Origin: Anaeromyces robustus | Taxonomy: Eukaryota; Neocallimastigomycota; Neocallimastigomycetes; Neocallimastigales; Neocallimastigaceae | Direction of reading: 5' to 3' | Assembly: GCA_002104895.1 (NCBI GenBank) | Contig: MCFG01000152.1 | Coordinates: 1-64,000 of the forward strand | Length of the DNA stretch: 64,000 nucleotides | Shown here: positions 1 through 17,100 of the stretch, piece by piece | Layout: every line of letters begins with the position of its first letter | Numbering within the stretch: position 1 is the first letter of the stretch | The notes under the pieces: generated by a model | The model's database searches: none | Told to the model about the DNA's origin: nothing | Seen by the model: only the letters and a program-made list of their open reading frames with translations | Position numbers and translations under genes: made by a program

Positions 1-121
1 AAGGAATTTAATAGAATAAATAAATAAATAATAAATAAATAAATAAATAAATTCGTGTGCATAAAATAAATAATTAATATTAATATAAACATTATATTAT
101 TTATAAAATTTTAGATTCAGA

Positions 122-1143
122 ATGTCAGAGATTCGTCGAAAATTAGTTATAGTTGGTGATGGTGCTTGTGGTAAAACTTGTCTTTTAATTGTTTTCTCCA
201 AGGGTACTTTCCCAGAAGTAAGTTTATTTAATAATATTTTTATACAAGAAAGTAAATAAATAAAATAAAATAAAATAAATAAATAAATAAAAGATTCATA
301 AATGCATAATAGATAAATAGTTTAACAAATATAAATATTTTAGTAAATAAAATAAGTAAATAAATAAAAAACTTTTTTAAGAGATTAGTATTTAAATTTT
401 GAAATATAAATAATTAAATCAAATTTTATAAATAATAAATAAATAAATAAATAAATAAATAAAAAAAATAAAGGTTTATGTCCCAACCGTTTTTGAAAAC
501 TATGTTGCGGATGTTGAAGTTGATGGAAAGCATGTCGAATTAGCCTTATGGGATACTGCTGGTAAATAGAATATGATTAATTATAAAGTTATAAAATAAC
601 ATAAAATTTAAGAAATATTATTTTTTAACAATTAATATTAAATAATGATAAAATGAATATAGGACAAGAAGATTATGATCGTTTACGTCCACTTTCATAC
701 CCAGATTCTCATGTTATTTTAATATGTTTTTCTGTTGATTCTCCAGATAGTTTAGATAACGTTACTTCTAAATGGGTTTCAGAAGTTTATCATTTCTGTT
801 CCGGTTTACCGATTATTCTTGTTGGTTGTAAGAAGGATTTAAGAAACAACAGTAGTGTTATTGAAGAATTAAAGAAAGTTCACCAAAAGCCAGTTACTTA
901 CGAAGAAGTAAGTTAGAATTTTAAAATTAAATGAAAGGTAAATATAACAAGATATTAACAAAATTTTAAAATTAAATAATATAATAGGGTAAAGCTGTTG
1001 CTGATCAAATTGGTGCTTACAAATACATGGAATGTTCTGCTAGGGAAAGAGATGGTGTAAATGAAGTTTTCGAATGTGCCACTAGAGCTGCTTTAACTGT
1101 ACGAAACAAGCCTAAAAAACATGGTGGTTGTGTATTATTATAA
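122..1143 (+). CDS. RHO1: Rho1-family small GTPase
   Basis: Four exons (122-217, 474-561, 663-907, 988-1143) splice in frame to 194 residues. Every intron is GT-AG and A+T only. The protein is a full-length Rho GTPase: P-loop GDGACGKT, effector region [12 protein letters not shown], switch [15 protein letters not shown], guanine-specificity motif with CKKD, and ECSA near the end. It closes with a basic stretch and the CAAX box CVLL, which predicts geranylgeranylation and membrane attachment. The LLIVFSKG and [10 protein letters not shown] segments match fungal Rho1 rather than Rac or Cdc42. In fungi Rho1 drives glucan synthase, protein kinase C/cell-wall integrity and actin polarity. The start at 122 gives the expected [15 protein letters not shown]-terminus. 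Family certain; the orthologue name rests on residue patterns I recall. Confidence 0.95.
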
Positions 1144-1859
1144 GTTATTTAAACATTAATATTTCCGAAAAATTGAAGATAAAATTCTGAAAAGATTGAT
1201 TTTTTTTTTTTTAAATAAACAAAAAAAAAAAAACAAAAACAAAACAAAAAAAAAAGAATAATAATAAAGTTAAAAAAAGATATAATTATTTAGTAAAATA
1301 TATATTAAAATAAACTTTTTTATTTTTTTTCAAAAAATAAATAAATAAATAAATAAAAAAAAAAAACATCAGATTATATAAAAATAAATTTCCAAAAAAA
1401 ACAATGTTTTTTAAAATTTAAAATAAAATAAAATAAAATTAAAAAATAAAATTAAAAAAAAAAAAAAAAAAAAAAAAATAAAATAAATTAAATAAAAAAT
1501 AACCATCATCATAACATTAATCTAATAAATAAAAAAAATAAAACTTAATACAGACTTTTTTTTTTATTTTAAATAAATAATTATTGCTTTTTTTCTTTTA
1601 TTTTACATAAACAAAACTGAAAAATAGTTTTATAGTTATTGCCCACTTAGGAGTGATTTTTTTATATTGTTGTATTATAATTATTACATTTTATAAAATT
1701 AAATGATTAAAAAATAAATTAAAACTTGAAAAAAAAAAAAAAAAAGAGAGTAGTAATAGTAAAGTTTTGTATTAGGAATTTAGAATAACTTTTATTTGAA
1801 TTAAAAAAAATCAATATAAATTTATTATTTGAATAAAAGTTATGAAAGATAAATATCAA
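1144..1859. other. AT-rich spacer downstream of RHO1
   Basis: About 700 bases of 3' UTR and spacer made of A and T runs. I see no open frame with protein-like composition. Confidence 0.6.
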
Positions 1860-2400
1860 TGGTCTAGTTACTATTTCCTCCAGATTATTCTATATGGAAT
1901 ATCAGTGGTTCAATTAGTATTTCTAATAATATTTACGAAAACTATTTCTTCATTTGAAAAATAATAAAGTTCCAGGTCTGGAAGAATATACAAGATCTTT
2001 CTCTAACTTACCCCTAATACTAACTTAAATTCTTCTAGATTATATAGAATACAAAGTGGTTTTCCATTTAAGGTAAATCAACTCTTGAAAACTATTCTAA
2101 GTGCTGCCCCTTGTTGTGGTAAATAAATATAAAATTTTTCTTATTGAATTTTAAATGGTAAGACCTTTGAACAATAGATAGATATACAATTTTTAACTAT
2201 GCTGATGTCAATATCGAAAAGATAAGGCATGAAATTATTCCTACACAAATTATTCTGGTCCGGTTACCGGTTGAGTGATATTCTGAATACTCTGCTGTGG
2301 GTAGCGGTCATTATTTATTTTATTTTTCTGATGTTCCAGCTAAATATATTCCACAGGATAGTCGAATGTTATTCTATTCGTTGAACGGGAGAGATTAAAA
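1860..2400 (+). mobile_element. LINE C-terminal remnant (weak)
   Basis: A patch clearly richer in G+C than its surroundings. Around 2040-2120 one frame reads LYRIQSGFPF followed about 16 residues later by a Cys-Cys pair. The same layout (R-x-R-[SC]-G, then a Cys cluster) appears in the LINE C-terminal zinc-knuckle segments near 52.7 kb and 52.1 kb on the other strand. Stops are frequent and no longer frame survives, so this is an old, badly decayed copy. It could also be an unrelated gene relic. Confidence 0.4.
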
Positions 2401-2630
2401 GTTTAACTTCTTTCTTTTTTTATTTATTTAATATTTTAAATTTGATTAATATTTGTAATTAATTTGATTATTTTTTTGTATTTTTATTATTTTTATTTAC
2501 TTTATATGAATAAACATTATGTGTATTAACACTTTCGCAAACAAAAAGAAATGAATAAAATATGTTAAATATATAAACAAAAAGAAAAAAAAAATAAAAA
2601 GAAAAAATATTAAATATAAATAAGATGTAA

Positions 2631-2750
<120 letters not shown>

Positions 2751-3203
2751 AGATTGAAATAATATATGAATAAGGTAAAAAGTATTTTATAATATCAATA
2801 GTATAATTATAAAACAATTATATTATTCTTTTATTAAAATGTTTTATATATATTAATGGTTATTAATAATATTTATTTATAATTTTTTTTTTGTATATGT
2901 ATATATGTATTTGAATAAAGAAAAGAAAAAAAAAAAATTAATAATAAAAATTTTAAGAATATTTTTTTTTTGTTATTTCATTTTAAATGAATCAATAAAT
3001 AGATAAATTAATAAATAAGTAATTATATATGAAAAATTAACAAAGTGTTGGGTAGATTGTATATAAAGTAAGAATATAATTATATAAATAATGAAATTAA
3101 ATATATATATATATATATTATTTAGTATAATATATATATTTTTATTAAATATTTAATTTTTCTTTTCTTTTTTTTAAAAAAAAAAAAGTTTAAAATTTAT
3201 TAT

Positions 3204-3553
3204 TTATTGTTTTTGACAGCAGCAACCACCTCCACAACATTTTTCACCACTATTAGTTTTCATAAATTTTGTTGGTTTTTCATTTTGTTCTGATTTTCTT
3301 TTACAACAAACATTTTCTTCGTCTTTAGATTTATAACTACAACATCCTTTGCCACAACAACCATTTTCTTCTTCTTCTTCTTCTTCTTCTTCATAATCTC
3401 CACAACCACAACAACCACCACAACAACCTTTATTTTCTTTACCGCAATTTTCTTCACCACAACTACATCCATTTTCATCAATCATAATATATGTTCCATT
3501 TTCATAACGTAAGACACCAATTTCTACCATTATTTTTAAGAGATGAGGATTTT
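3204..3553 (-). other. Cys-rich C-terminal exon
   Basis: Last exon of the TPR-like gene. Read alone it would start at a Met at 3530 and give a 108-residue protein, but an acceptor at 3555-3554 joins it in phase to the preceding TPR exon (…INLNP then ENPHLLK). It holds about 20 Cys in roughly 100 residues, in CC, CCGGCCGCG and CCCQK-type groups, and a run of nine Glu. The composition resembles metal-binding or oxidation-sensitive tails. A separate small gene remains possible. Confidence 0.6.
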
Positions 3554-3842
3554 CTATTATATATATATATATTTTAAAAGAAAAAAAAAAAAAAAAAATA
3601 AAAAATATAGAATATGTATATTAATTAAAAATCATAATATTTATATTTATGAATTTATTATACTTTATATATTACCTGGATTAAGATTTATAGAAGCTTT
3701 CATTGCATCAATTGCATTTTCATAAGCACCCAATGTATCATCGTCATTATCTGTCATAGTACTTAATAATAAATAAGACTGTCCTATCTTTGTTCATATA
3801 TAATATATAAGATAATATATATATTTATTTATATAATTATTC

Positions 3843-3873
<31 letters not shown>

Positions 3874-4091
3874 AAAAAGAAAAAAGAAAAAATAATAAAT
3901 ATTTAAGAACTTGATATTATACAAAAGATTATACATAAATGATTTTATTTTTAATAAATTTTATTCCTTACCATTTCTAAGTAATTAGCTCTATTTATTA
4001 ATTTATTTTCTTTTTTAGCAAGTGCTTCAGCAGACATTACAATTTCAATAGCTTCCATAACATAATCCTTTTTTTTTTTTTTTTTTTTTTT

Positions 4092-4125
<34 letters not shown>

Positions 4126-4635
4126 TCGTAATATAATTATCAAAATATTAAAAAAATTTAATATTTAAAGTTAATTTTTATAAATTCATAAATAATTTTT
4201 TTATAATCCATTTAAAAAAAAAAATGGAATAAAATAAAAATAAATAAACGATTAAATAAATAATGAAATAATACTCATATATATTCCATTTTATAAATTT
4301 ATATTATTAAAAAAGTTTTTCATATATAATTAATATTTAATAATTATTATATGTACCATAGCTTTTTCAAATTCTTCGTATTTTTCATTATAGAGATCAG
4401 CCAAATAATAATTAGCAAAACCAGGTAAGGCTTGAATCCAATCATCTTTTTCATAAGCTGAAGGATAAATTTCTACAGCTTTATTAGAATAGTCAATTGA
4501 ATATTTTAAACATTCTTCTATACATGCAACACCTAATATATACATTAGTAATAATAATATTATAAATAACAACATTATGAATGACATATATATGTAATAT
4601 TTTTTTATAGAAAAAAAAAAAAAATTAATAAAATA

Positions 4636-4723
<88 letters not shown>

Positions 4724-6097
4724 ATCAATAAATCTTTACATTGTCTCTTTGATGAAGATTCACGTTGACAAAGACTATAATTATAGTAAGTATTGGCAAC
4801 AATAGCATATAATTCTGAAAGCAATTTCTTATCTCGTTCTTTTTCTTTTTCTAAAAGAGAAAATCCCTATTTTTATTTATTTATTTATATTATTTATTTA
4901 TTATTAAATTAATTATCATTTAATATAAATAAAAAATAAATTAAAAAATATATACCTTTTTAAGTAGATTTTTTATTTCTTCTAGTACTTTTTTATCTTT
5001 TTCTGATAATTCATTATCAATGAATTTTTTAGTTTTTTTAGGTTTTGCTTCTTCTTTACCTTTTCCCTTTTCTTCTTCTTCTTCTTCTACCTCTTCTTCT
5101 TCTTCTTCTTCTTCTTCTTCTTCTTCTTCTTCTTCATCGTTTAGTTCATCAGCTTCATTTTCATTTTTACATTTTATATTCATCTATATTTATTATTTAA
5201 TGTTATTTATATAGTTAGTTTAATTCTATTTTTTATATGAATATTTAATTTTTATATTAATTTAATTATTTAAATGTATAAAATGATATAATTATTGAAT
5301 TGTAGTTAAATAATAATATAAATATTTTAAAAAAAAAAAAAAAAAAACTTTTTTTTTTTAAATTACATTTATTATAAATGTAATATTAAAACTTATATTA
5401 ATAAATATAAAATACAATATATTTTAAACATTATTAATATATTATATATATATATATAAAATTTTTCTTTGAATATTTTATATAATAGAATTAAGAACTC
5501 ATATATTCATATCATATGAAATAAATTTATTTTAATATGAAATATTATATATTTATTTTTTTCTTCTTTATATATATATTCAGTGTTTTATTGTTTCTTT
5601 TCTTTTTTCTTTTTTCTTTTTTCTTTTTTTTTTTTTTTCTTTTATATTACCTTTACTAAACGAATGTTTGCTAATGTTATTAATACATAACCTTCATTTT
5701 CATGATTTTTTAACCATGCTTCACCTATTTTTTCAGCATCTTCTATATGTCCAGTATAATCTGTCCAAAGACTAAATTCTTTAAGACAATCCATATATTG
5801 TACAAGTAGATCTCTTTGACTTTTAATATCACCTTTTTTTTGAATATCTTTCCATTCTGTTTCAAATGCTGTTATTGCTTTTTCAAATAATTGTTGAACT
5901 AAGGCATTTTTATCAATGTCATCATTATCACTTTCTGCTTCATTTTTGTCATCATTATTTTCTTCTTTTACTGGACTATTCTTTTCACTTTCTTTTATAG
6001 CCATTTGAAAATAATCAACAGCTCCTGGCTGTTCTCCATCAAATTTTAATTCTATACCAAGCTTATTTGATTTTTCTTTAACAAATTCTTCTGCCAT
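3204..6097 (-). CDS. TPR-like protein with acidic middle and Cys-rich tail (possibly Ett1/Nro1-like)
   Basis: I splice seven exons on the - strand: 6097-5651, 5183-4956, 4866-4740, 4532-4357, 4067-3972, 3787-3676 and 3553-3204. All introns are GT-AG, all phases agree, and the product is 511 residues. The first 149 residues are helical with an acidic Asp/Glu patch. Exon 2 is almost all Glu followed by Lys. Exons 3-6 hold TPR-like helix pairs such as ELYAIVANTYYNYS, ALPGFANYYLADLY and YLEMIGQSYLLLSTM. The last exon continues with ENPHLLKIMVEIGV, then becomes a Cys/Glu-rich tail with many CC, CGGCC and CCC clusters. Order and the acidic insert recall the fungal translation-termination/Ofd1 regulators Ett1/Nro1, but I see no diagnostic motif. 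Intron 3 consists largely of an (ATTT)n repeat. The tail may bind metal. TPR-like fold fairly sure; orthology is a guess. Confidence 0.75.
4646..4725. repeat. (AAAT)n tract inside an intron
   Basis: About 20 copies of the 4-base repeat lie between the donor at 4739 and the acceptor at 4533 of the TPR-like gene. The intron has absorbed the expansion without harming the reading frame. Confidence 0.85.
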
Positions 6098-10052
<3,955 letters not shown>

Positions 10053-10096
10053 ACGATACATTGCCACTTTCGTATTAATAATTGTAATAAATAAAT

Positions 10097-10722
10097 CTGA
10101 GTGTAGCATTTCGGCAATGTACATGAAATTTTTTGCATTGACAGGTCCTTTACGCCACATTTCATATTGTAAATTTATATAAATATTTTTAACGCCACAT
10201 TTATATAAAAAATTTTTAAGAGAGTTTATATACTAGTACTTGTATATTAACATTTCTTATTTATTTCATAATTTAAAGAATTATAAATATAAATTTTAAA
10301 TTTCACTTAATATTTTATTTATTTCATAATTTTAAGAATTATAAATATAAATTTTAAATTTCACTTAATATTTTATTTATTTCATAATTTAAAGAATTAT
10401 AAATATAAATTTTAAATTTCACTTAATATTTTATTTATTTCATAATCATAATTTAAAGAATTATAAATATAAATTTTAAATTTCACTTAATATTTTATTT
10501 ATTTCATAAGTTAAATAAAAAAAAAAAAAGAAATATTAATAAAAAGAAGATACCACTAATAAATTGGTTTCATAAATCAATAATAAATAAAATATTGATT
10601 TTAATAATATAATAAATTTTTTATTAATTTAATTTATAAGCCACAATATAATACATTTAAATAATACGTTATTTTAATGCGCGATACATTTACGAAATAC
10701 ATTGCCGAAATGTACACTTCCC
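10097..10722. mobile_element. MITE-like element with imperfect terminal inverted repeats
   Basis: The left end (near 10099-10126) carries GTGTAGCATTTCGGCAATG. The right end (near 10694-10720) carries the inverse, ACATTGCCGAAATGTACACT. These GC-containing blocks stand out in A+T spacer and match over about 20 bases with one or two differences. A related ACATTGCCACTTTCG block lies just outside at about 10060. The interior has two ACGCCACATTT blocks and a 58-bp tandem repeat but no coding frame. I found no convincing target-site duplication, so the superfamily is unknown. Confidence 0.4.
10260..10510. repeat. 58-bp tandem repeat, about 4.3 copies
   Basis: Units begin TTTATTTCATAATTTAAAGA and are nearly identical. 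The fourth copy has a 6-base insertion near its start and a partial fifth follows. The array lies inside the TIR-bounded element. Confidence 0.85.
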
Positions 10723-11046
<324 letters not shown>

Positions 11047-11421
11047 AAACTAAATGAATATTTTAATGGTTTAGTTTACTTTGTTTCAAAGATTATTATA
11101 ATAAATGTAATATTTTCTAAAACAAAAATATATGATCTTCACTATGTTTTCAAATAAGAATATATAAAAATATATATATATGCAATTTAAAACGAGATTA
11201 AAAAAGAAAATCAAATATTTTTTGTTTTAGAAATATTACTAAAAAAAAATTTTTTTTTTTTTTTTCATAATATTGTTTTTATTAAAATATTAATGAAAAT
11301 GAAGACAATTTAAAATTATTTTATAAATAATATTTATTATATGTTTATTGTTTATTATTTATTATTTTATTATTCATATATTAAATTATTCATAGGATTT
11401 ATAGAATATATAAATCATGTT

Positions 11422-11431
11422 GTTATTTTTC
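11422..11431. repeat. SINE target-site duplication, left copy
   Basis: GTTATTTTTC directly before the SINE; the identical decamer follows its poly(A) tail at 11989-11998. Confidence 0.8.
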
Positions 11432-11924
11432 GTCAAACCAGTTTTTATCCTGGTTGTTAAGGCGTTGTCTTAGCATACATAAGGTCTCTGGTTCGACCCC
11501 GCGGGTCTGATGTTTCCTCTATGTGGGTTTTTCATCAGGACTTGTTCGACCGCCAGGTTAAGTATTGTCCTTCCTTAATTATACCAAACTTCTTAATTTA
11601 ATAATTTATTGTACTGCCTGATACTTATAGTCTTTAATATTGTTTCTTTGAGAAAATCCAACCTGTACCAATCAATAACGTAGAATAACCAAGTGAATTA
11701 GAATCACGTGACCATTGGGCTTTTCATCAGCCTTGTTTGAGGTTTGTCGGGCACCGAGAATGTGTGGCTTGCGGATATAAATTCAGCAATTATTGTACAT
11801 GATTGGGAAAGCCGAAGCTGACTTTCAGTATGGCAGTCCATGAGGGACACACTACCACCTAATTATTAGGGAGTGGGTTTACTGCTTCACATTAGGGAAG
11901 GTCAAAGAAGCATACCCCGGTCAT

Positions 11925-11988
<64 letters not shown>
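11432..11988 (+). mobile_element. tRNA-derived SINE with poly(A) tail
   Basis: A 557-bp island of normal base composition. Near its 5' end are a Pol III A-box-like TGGTTGTTAAGG (11451-11462) and a B-box GGTTCGACCCC (11490-11500). Together with GGCGTTG this recalls the D- and T-arms of a Ser/Leu tRNA that has lost its variable arm. A 430-bp unrelated body follows, then 61 uninterrupted A. The 10-base direct repeat GTTATTTTTC abuts both ends (11422-11431 and 11989-11998), as expected for target-primed insertion. The clean repeat and long tail suggest a recent event. No protein is encoded; mobility would need LINE machinery. Confidence 0.85.
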
Positions 11989-11991
<3 letters not shown>

Positions 11992-11998
11992 ATTTTTC

Positions 11999-12499
11999 TA
12001 TATTAATATTTACAACGTTATTTAATTTGTATTCAAATACATAATAATTCTAGGAGAATAAATATAAAAAAAATATAATTAATAATAATGTATACATCAT
12101 ATTTAAATATATTACTGTGTATTATTAAATGTATTTCCCATATATATATTCACCATAGTATAATATATATAAATTATATTTTAATATATTATTTAATTAA
12201 AGATAATATATATGAAATAAAATAGAATAAAATATATTAATTATGAATAACATTTATTTAAAAAATAACATATTTGTATTATATTTTAATATTTTAACAT
12301 TAATATATTAATTTATAAAAGTTGAATATATGTATTTTATTTTATTTAGAAGAAAAGAATTAAAGTTATATTCATTACATATTAAAAATAATACTTATTA
12401 TTTATTGTAATATATTGATATAAATTTTTATATACTTCAATTGACCAATTAGCAAATGTTAAGAAATTAAGAAATTTTAATAATTTTATTTAATTATTT

Positions 12500-12540
<41 letters not shown>

Positions 12541-14156
12541 AAATTTTAAAAGATAAAGGAAAAAAGATATATTGAGTCTTACAAATCTAATTATTTGTTT
12601 GTAAGATTGTTAGTAATTTTTTTATATTTTTTTTTTTCAAAAAAAAAAAAAAAAAAAAAAAAACTGAAAATAAAGAATGAGGGATTGATTACAAGAAGGG
12701 TTCTTCAAATTTAAAATGAAATTAAATGTATATAACAAATTAACAAATTAATAAATAAATAAATAAATAATTAAAATTTATAACCTTTTATTTTAATATT
12801 TTTTTCTTAATAAAAAAAGGATTTAAAATTATTATTATAAAAACGACAAAGAATAATATTTTACATTAAATATAAAAAAAACAACTAGTTAATAAAATTA
12901 TAATTTTTTTTATTCAGTTAATAAAAATTATTTTTTTTTATAAAAAATATACCAAATTTTTGTTTTATTGAATAATTTGAAATTATAATTTCATATAAAA
13001 CATTTTTATAGTATATATTTGAAATAATGTATTGTAATATAGATGGTTTATATATTAACTATTTTTTAATTAAAAGAATTTTTATAATTCATTTTTAAAA
13101 AAGTATTTATTTTAAGAAAAAAAGAATAAATATTTAAATTATATAAATTATATAAAATATTTTAGTTAGAAATTTAAAAATTCATATTATTATAATTCTT
13201 ATATTATTATTCTTTCATATAATTATTTTAAATAAAAAACAATTTATTATTTTTATATATATTATATAGTTAATTACCTATAGAAGATAAAAATATATTT
13301 ACCTTTTTTTTTAATATTTAAATTAAGAAGAATATTTATATATTTATTTATTAATTTCATGTTATATTATATTTAGTAAAAAAAATAGATATTATAAAAA
13401 ATAATTATAAACCTTTTTCATGTTTTAATTTTTATATATATTTGAATAATATATATTTTAATATAACAGTAATACGAAATAACTCTTCTTAAAGAAAAAA
13501 CATTCTCATTTATTTACGGCTTTTATTAATAAAAAATTCAATAAATAAAGTTAACTTGAGAAATATAATATTATATTTCTGTAATATTTTTTTTTTTTAA
13601 AAAAAAAATAAAGTAAAACAAAACAAAACAAAAAAAAAAAATAAAAATAAAAATAAAAATAAAATAAAATAATAATAAAAAAAAAAAGAAAAAAATAAAA
13701 GCAAAAAACTAATTGTAATAAAATAATATTAATAATAAAAGAAAATAAATAAAACAAAAAAAAAAAAGTGAAATAAAACAGTAAATTATATTCAAATCAA
13801 AATCCAATAAAATATTCATTAATAAAGAAAATAAATATACCCAATTTATAAATAATAAAATATATATATTAACCTAATATATTTTTATTGATTAAATCAG
13901 AAAAAATAATTCAAATAACGATTTAATAAAATGAATTATTATTTAAAATTTAAATAATTTTTCATTTTAGAATTAAAATAAAAAAAAATAAATTTATTAA
14001 ATTTAATATTTTTAAAAAAATTTTTTATTTCACATAAAAAATTATAAATTTAATTTAAGAATTAAACATATAAATTTATTAAAGAAAAATAATTAAAAAT
14101 TCTTTTAAAATATATTTAATTATACCGTTTAGAACAAATATAAATAAAAGTGAAAA
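11999..14156. other. AT-rich spacer
   Basis: Two kilobases of A+T sequence with long T and A runs. The - strand frame at 13551-13757 is a Phe/Tyr-only translation of A-rich DNA. I see no gene. Confidence 0.6.
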
Positions 14157-17100
14157 ATGGGTATATTTAGTATAAAAAGAACTAATAAATCAAAAGAAAA
14201 AACGAAGGAATCTTCTGTAATAGAAGGAAAATCAAAAAATATTTTTCATTTTCCCTCTATTTTTAAACATTCAAATAAGAAGAAAAATAATAAAGAGAAC
14301 AATGTTGTGAAAAATCAATCAAAAAAAGAACAAGGTTATTATTTTATTTCCTATTCAAAAAGTATGGAAATAAGTCGCGCTTCGACTCATATAAATAATC
14401 AAAACAATCTTGTAAATAATTCTTATTATGATACCAAAACTATTGAACTTATTAAAACTACAATGAATCCTATTTCATCTATTTCATATGAAGATCAAAT
14501 TAATAATCGAAAACGTAAAATAAAAGAAATTAATTCAAGTGATCCAGAAATAAAAAGAATTCATTCTAATCAGAGTTTAAAGGAAGATTATGAGAGGAAT
14601 AATTTAGAAGAAAAATCTTCTATTACTACTTCAATTGACAGACCTTTAGAAGAAAAGATTGATGATAATTTATCAAAAAATAAATTAAGACATCAATCTA
14701 CTATGACTAAATTAAATGAATTTTTGAGTGAAGGAAAAAAGAATGGATTAGTAGATATAAGTAGTTATGATGAAGAATTAGAATATACTTCTTATACAGA
14801 TTTATCTTCTAAAGAAAAATCTACTTTATTAAATACAGAAGATATACAACAAAACGTTGAAGTTATAAGAGTCGATGACTTGAAACAAACAGAACCAAAT
14901 CATACTCCTACTTCAACTCAAGTTACATTAGGAAAGGATAGTAGTTTAACAAATACGTTGACTTCTGAAATGACATCATTAAATTCAGATGATGAAAATG
15001 AAATTAAAAGAAATAATAATAATATTAATAATATTAATAAGGATAAAACTAAACAAGAAGAAATTACAGATTCTAATATTAATATCAATGAAAATTCTGA
15101 TATTAATAATGATATTGATATTAATATTAAAGAAAATTCTAAATCTGATACTATTACAGCTTCTAATTCAAATATCAAATCTTCATGTACTCATGAAAAA
15201 AGAAAAAGAGGTGATAGTTATAGTATAAGTCCTTCACAAGGATCAACAACATATGTTCAAGAAAAAAGATTTAAAAAAGATGATGTGAAAGGTAGTAAGG
15301 ATCTCAACTTCGTTAAAAATCATAAAAAACGCATGGGTATAATAACAAGGAGTTGTGGACCAGCAATAAGGGACGCCTCCGTTGTTCAAGGTGTAAAGGG
15401 ACCATGGAGAATCATTGAAACAACAACTTTAACAGCAGGTATAGCCACTTCCCCAGAAATTATTCATCAAGCCTTTGGAAATAATATTTCATCACAAATT
15501 AAACCAATGATTTTCCGTTCGCCTTCTTTACCCTCCTTAAATACTACCTTATCCAACACTAAAAATATAATTACAAGACATCAAATCATGTCGGATTCCT
15601 TGTTAAATGAATATGATAGTGTCCAGAAGCAGAGTTTGCCGTCTTCATTTAATGGTAATGATTCAATATCTGATGATGAAGGTAGTGATATTTCCGGTAG
15701 TTTAAATTATTTTTCTACTGGAAGTAAATATAAATACGATCAAAACCAAATAATTGATGAAGAAAAAAGCTCAAAAAACTCACTTCCTATTAATATTAAA
15801 AAATCAAGTCCAAAATTAATCATTCAAAATCTAAAAAATAAATCTCTTAAAGCCGTTTTAAAGCATGATACTAAGAAGTTAAGCCAAAATAATGGAAAAA
15901 GGTCTCCTAGAGTGAAAATAAGTGATTTAAGTAATCCCTCTTTGCAATCTCATCCTCAATCTATTTCTACTTCTACTAATACAATTACATCTACATCGAA
16001 TATTAATATAAATACTATTGATACGAACAATAACGAAAAAGACATTCAGACAGTAAATTCTAATATTAATACTAATTCTAATATTTCTCCTATTAGCACA
16101 TCTACTACTACAAATATTATTATTAATGATATTAATTCTAATACAAATACCAATACTGATACCAATATTAATATTAATACTAACACTAATACTAACATTA
16201 ATACTAATACTAATACCAATATTAATATAAATACTCCTCCTATTATTAATGTTAATACAAATATAAATAATATTAATACTAATACTAATAATACAGTTAT
16301 TCCAAATGATACCAATGTTAAAATTGATGATAATAATTCAAATATAACGACAACAGAATTTAGATTACAAAATCAAAGTAATTCTATTACATTATTCCAA
16401 GATAGTACTATGGGTTCATTTAAAGTTAATTCATCTTCTATGATTAAAGAAGAATTAACTAAAGATTCTATAGAAAGTGAACCACAAGAAAAAAGTTCAT
16501 TAACTATTCTTAAATATCATTTAAATAAACCTTTATACTTAGAAAATGACAACCCATATAATACAAAGTCTAATTGGAATAACTCTATGACAATGGAAGC
16601 AAGATATTTTATAACCTCGGATAATAAAAAAAGAAATGATCATGAAAATAGTTCATATAATGGCCAACATCAACGTCAAAAAGAGGAAAAAAATAACTAT
16701 GCCTATGGTAGAGATACTTCTTCTTCTCAAACAATAGAAGATGAGCATTCTACCTCAAATATTTCATTTTTGGGCGATTCATCTCAAGAGCAACTTCAAT
16801 CTCTTGAAGAAATTGTAAATCAAGTAAATTCAAATAAGAAAGGAAAAGGAAATGGAAGTTATAGTGAAGAAATTAAACCAATTCTTGAGATGGCACGTAA
16901 ACGTAAGAGTTCTGAAAGACGTAGAAAATGGCCAAAAAAGCTTAGAAGTAATGAAAACCTTGGTAGTGGTATCCAAGAAAGTATTAGATATGAACAAAAT
17001 GATTCAACAATGAGTTATAATAATGATAATATGACTACAATGGCAACTATTACCTCATTAGATAGGAATGATCAAAAACAAAAACAAAAACAAAAACAAA

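Noticed and set aside
3204-3530. Stand-alone metallothionein-like gene
   Set aside because: An in-phase acceptor 23 bases upstream joins it to the TPR exons with good helical sequence. It is kept only as an alternative.
11451-11505. A functional tRNA gene
   Set aside because: A- and B-boxes are present but the acceptor and T stems do not pair properly, and the segment heads a poly(A)-tailed, target-duplicated element.
14157-14180. N-myristoylation of the large protein (MGIFSIKR)
   Set aside because: Gly2 is present, but the usual Ser/Thr at position 6 is not.
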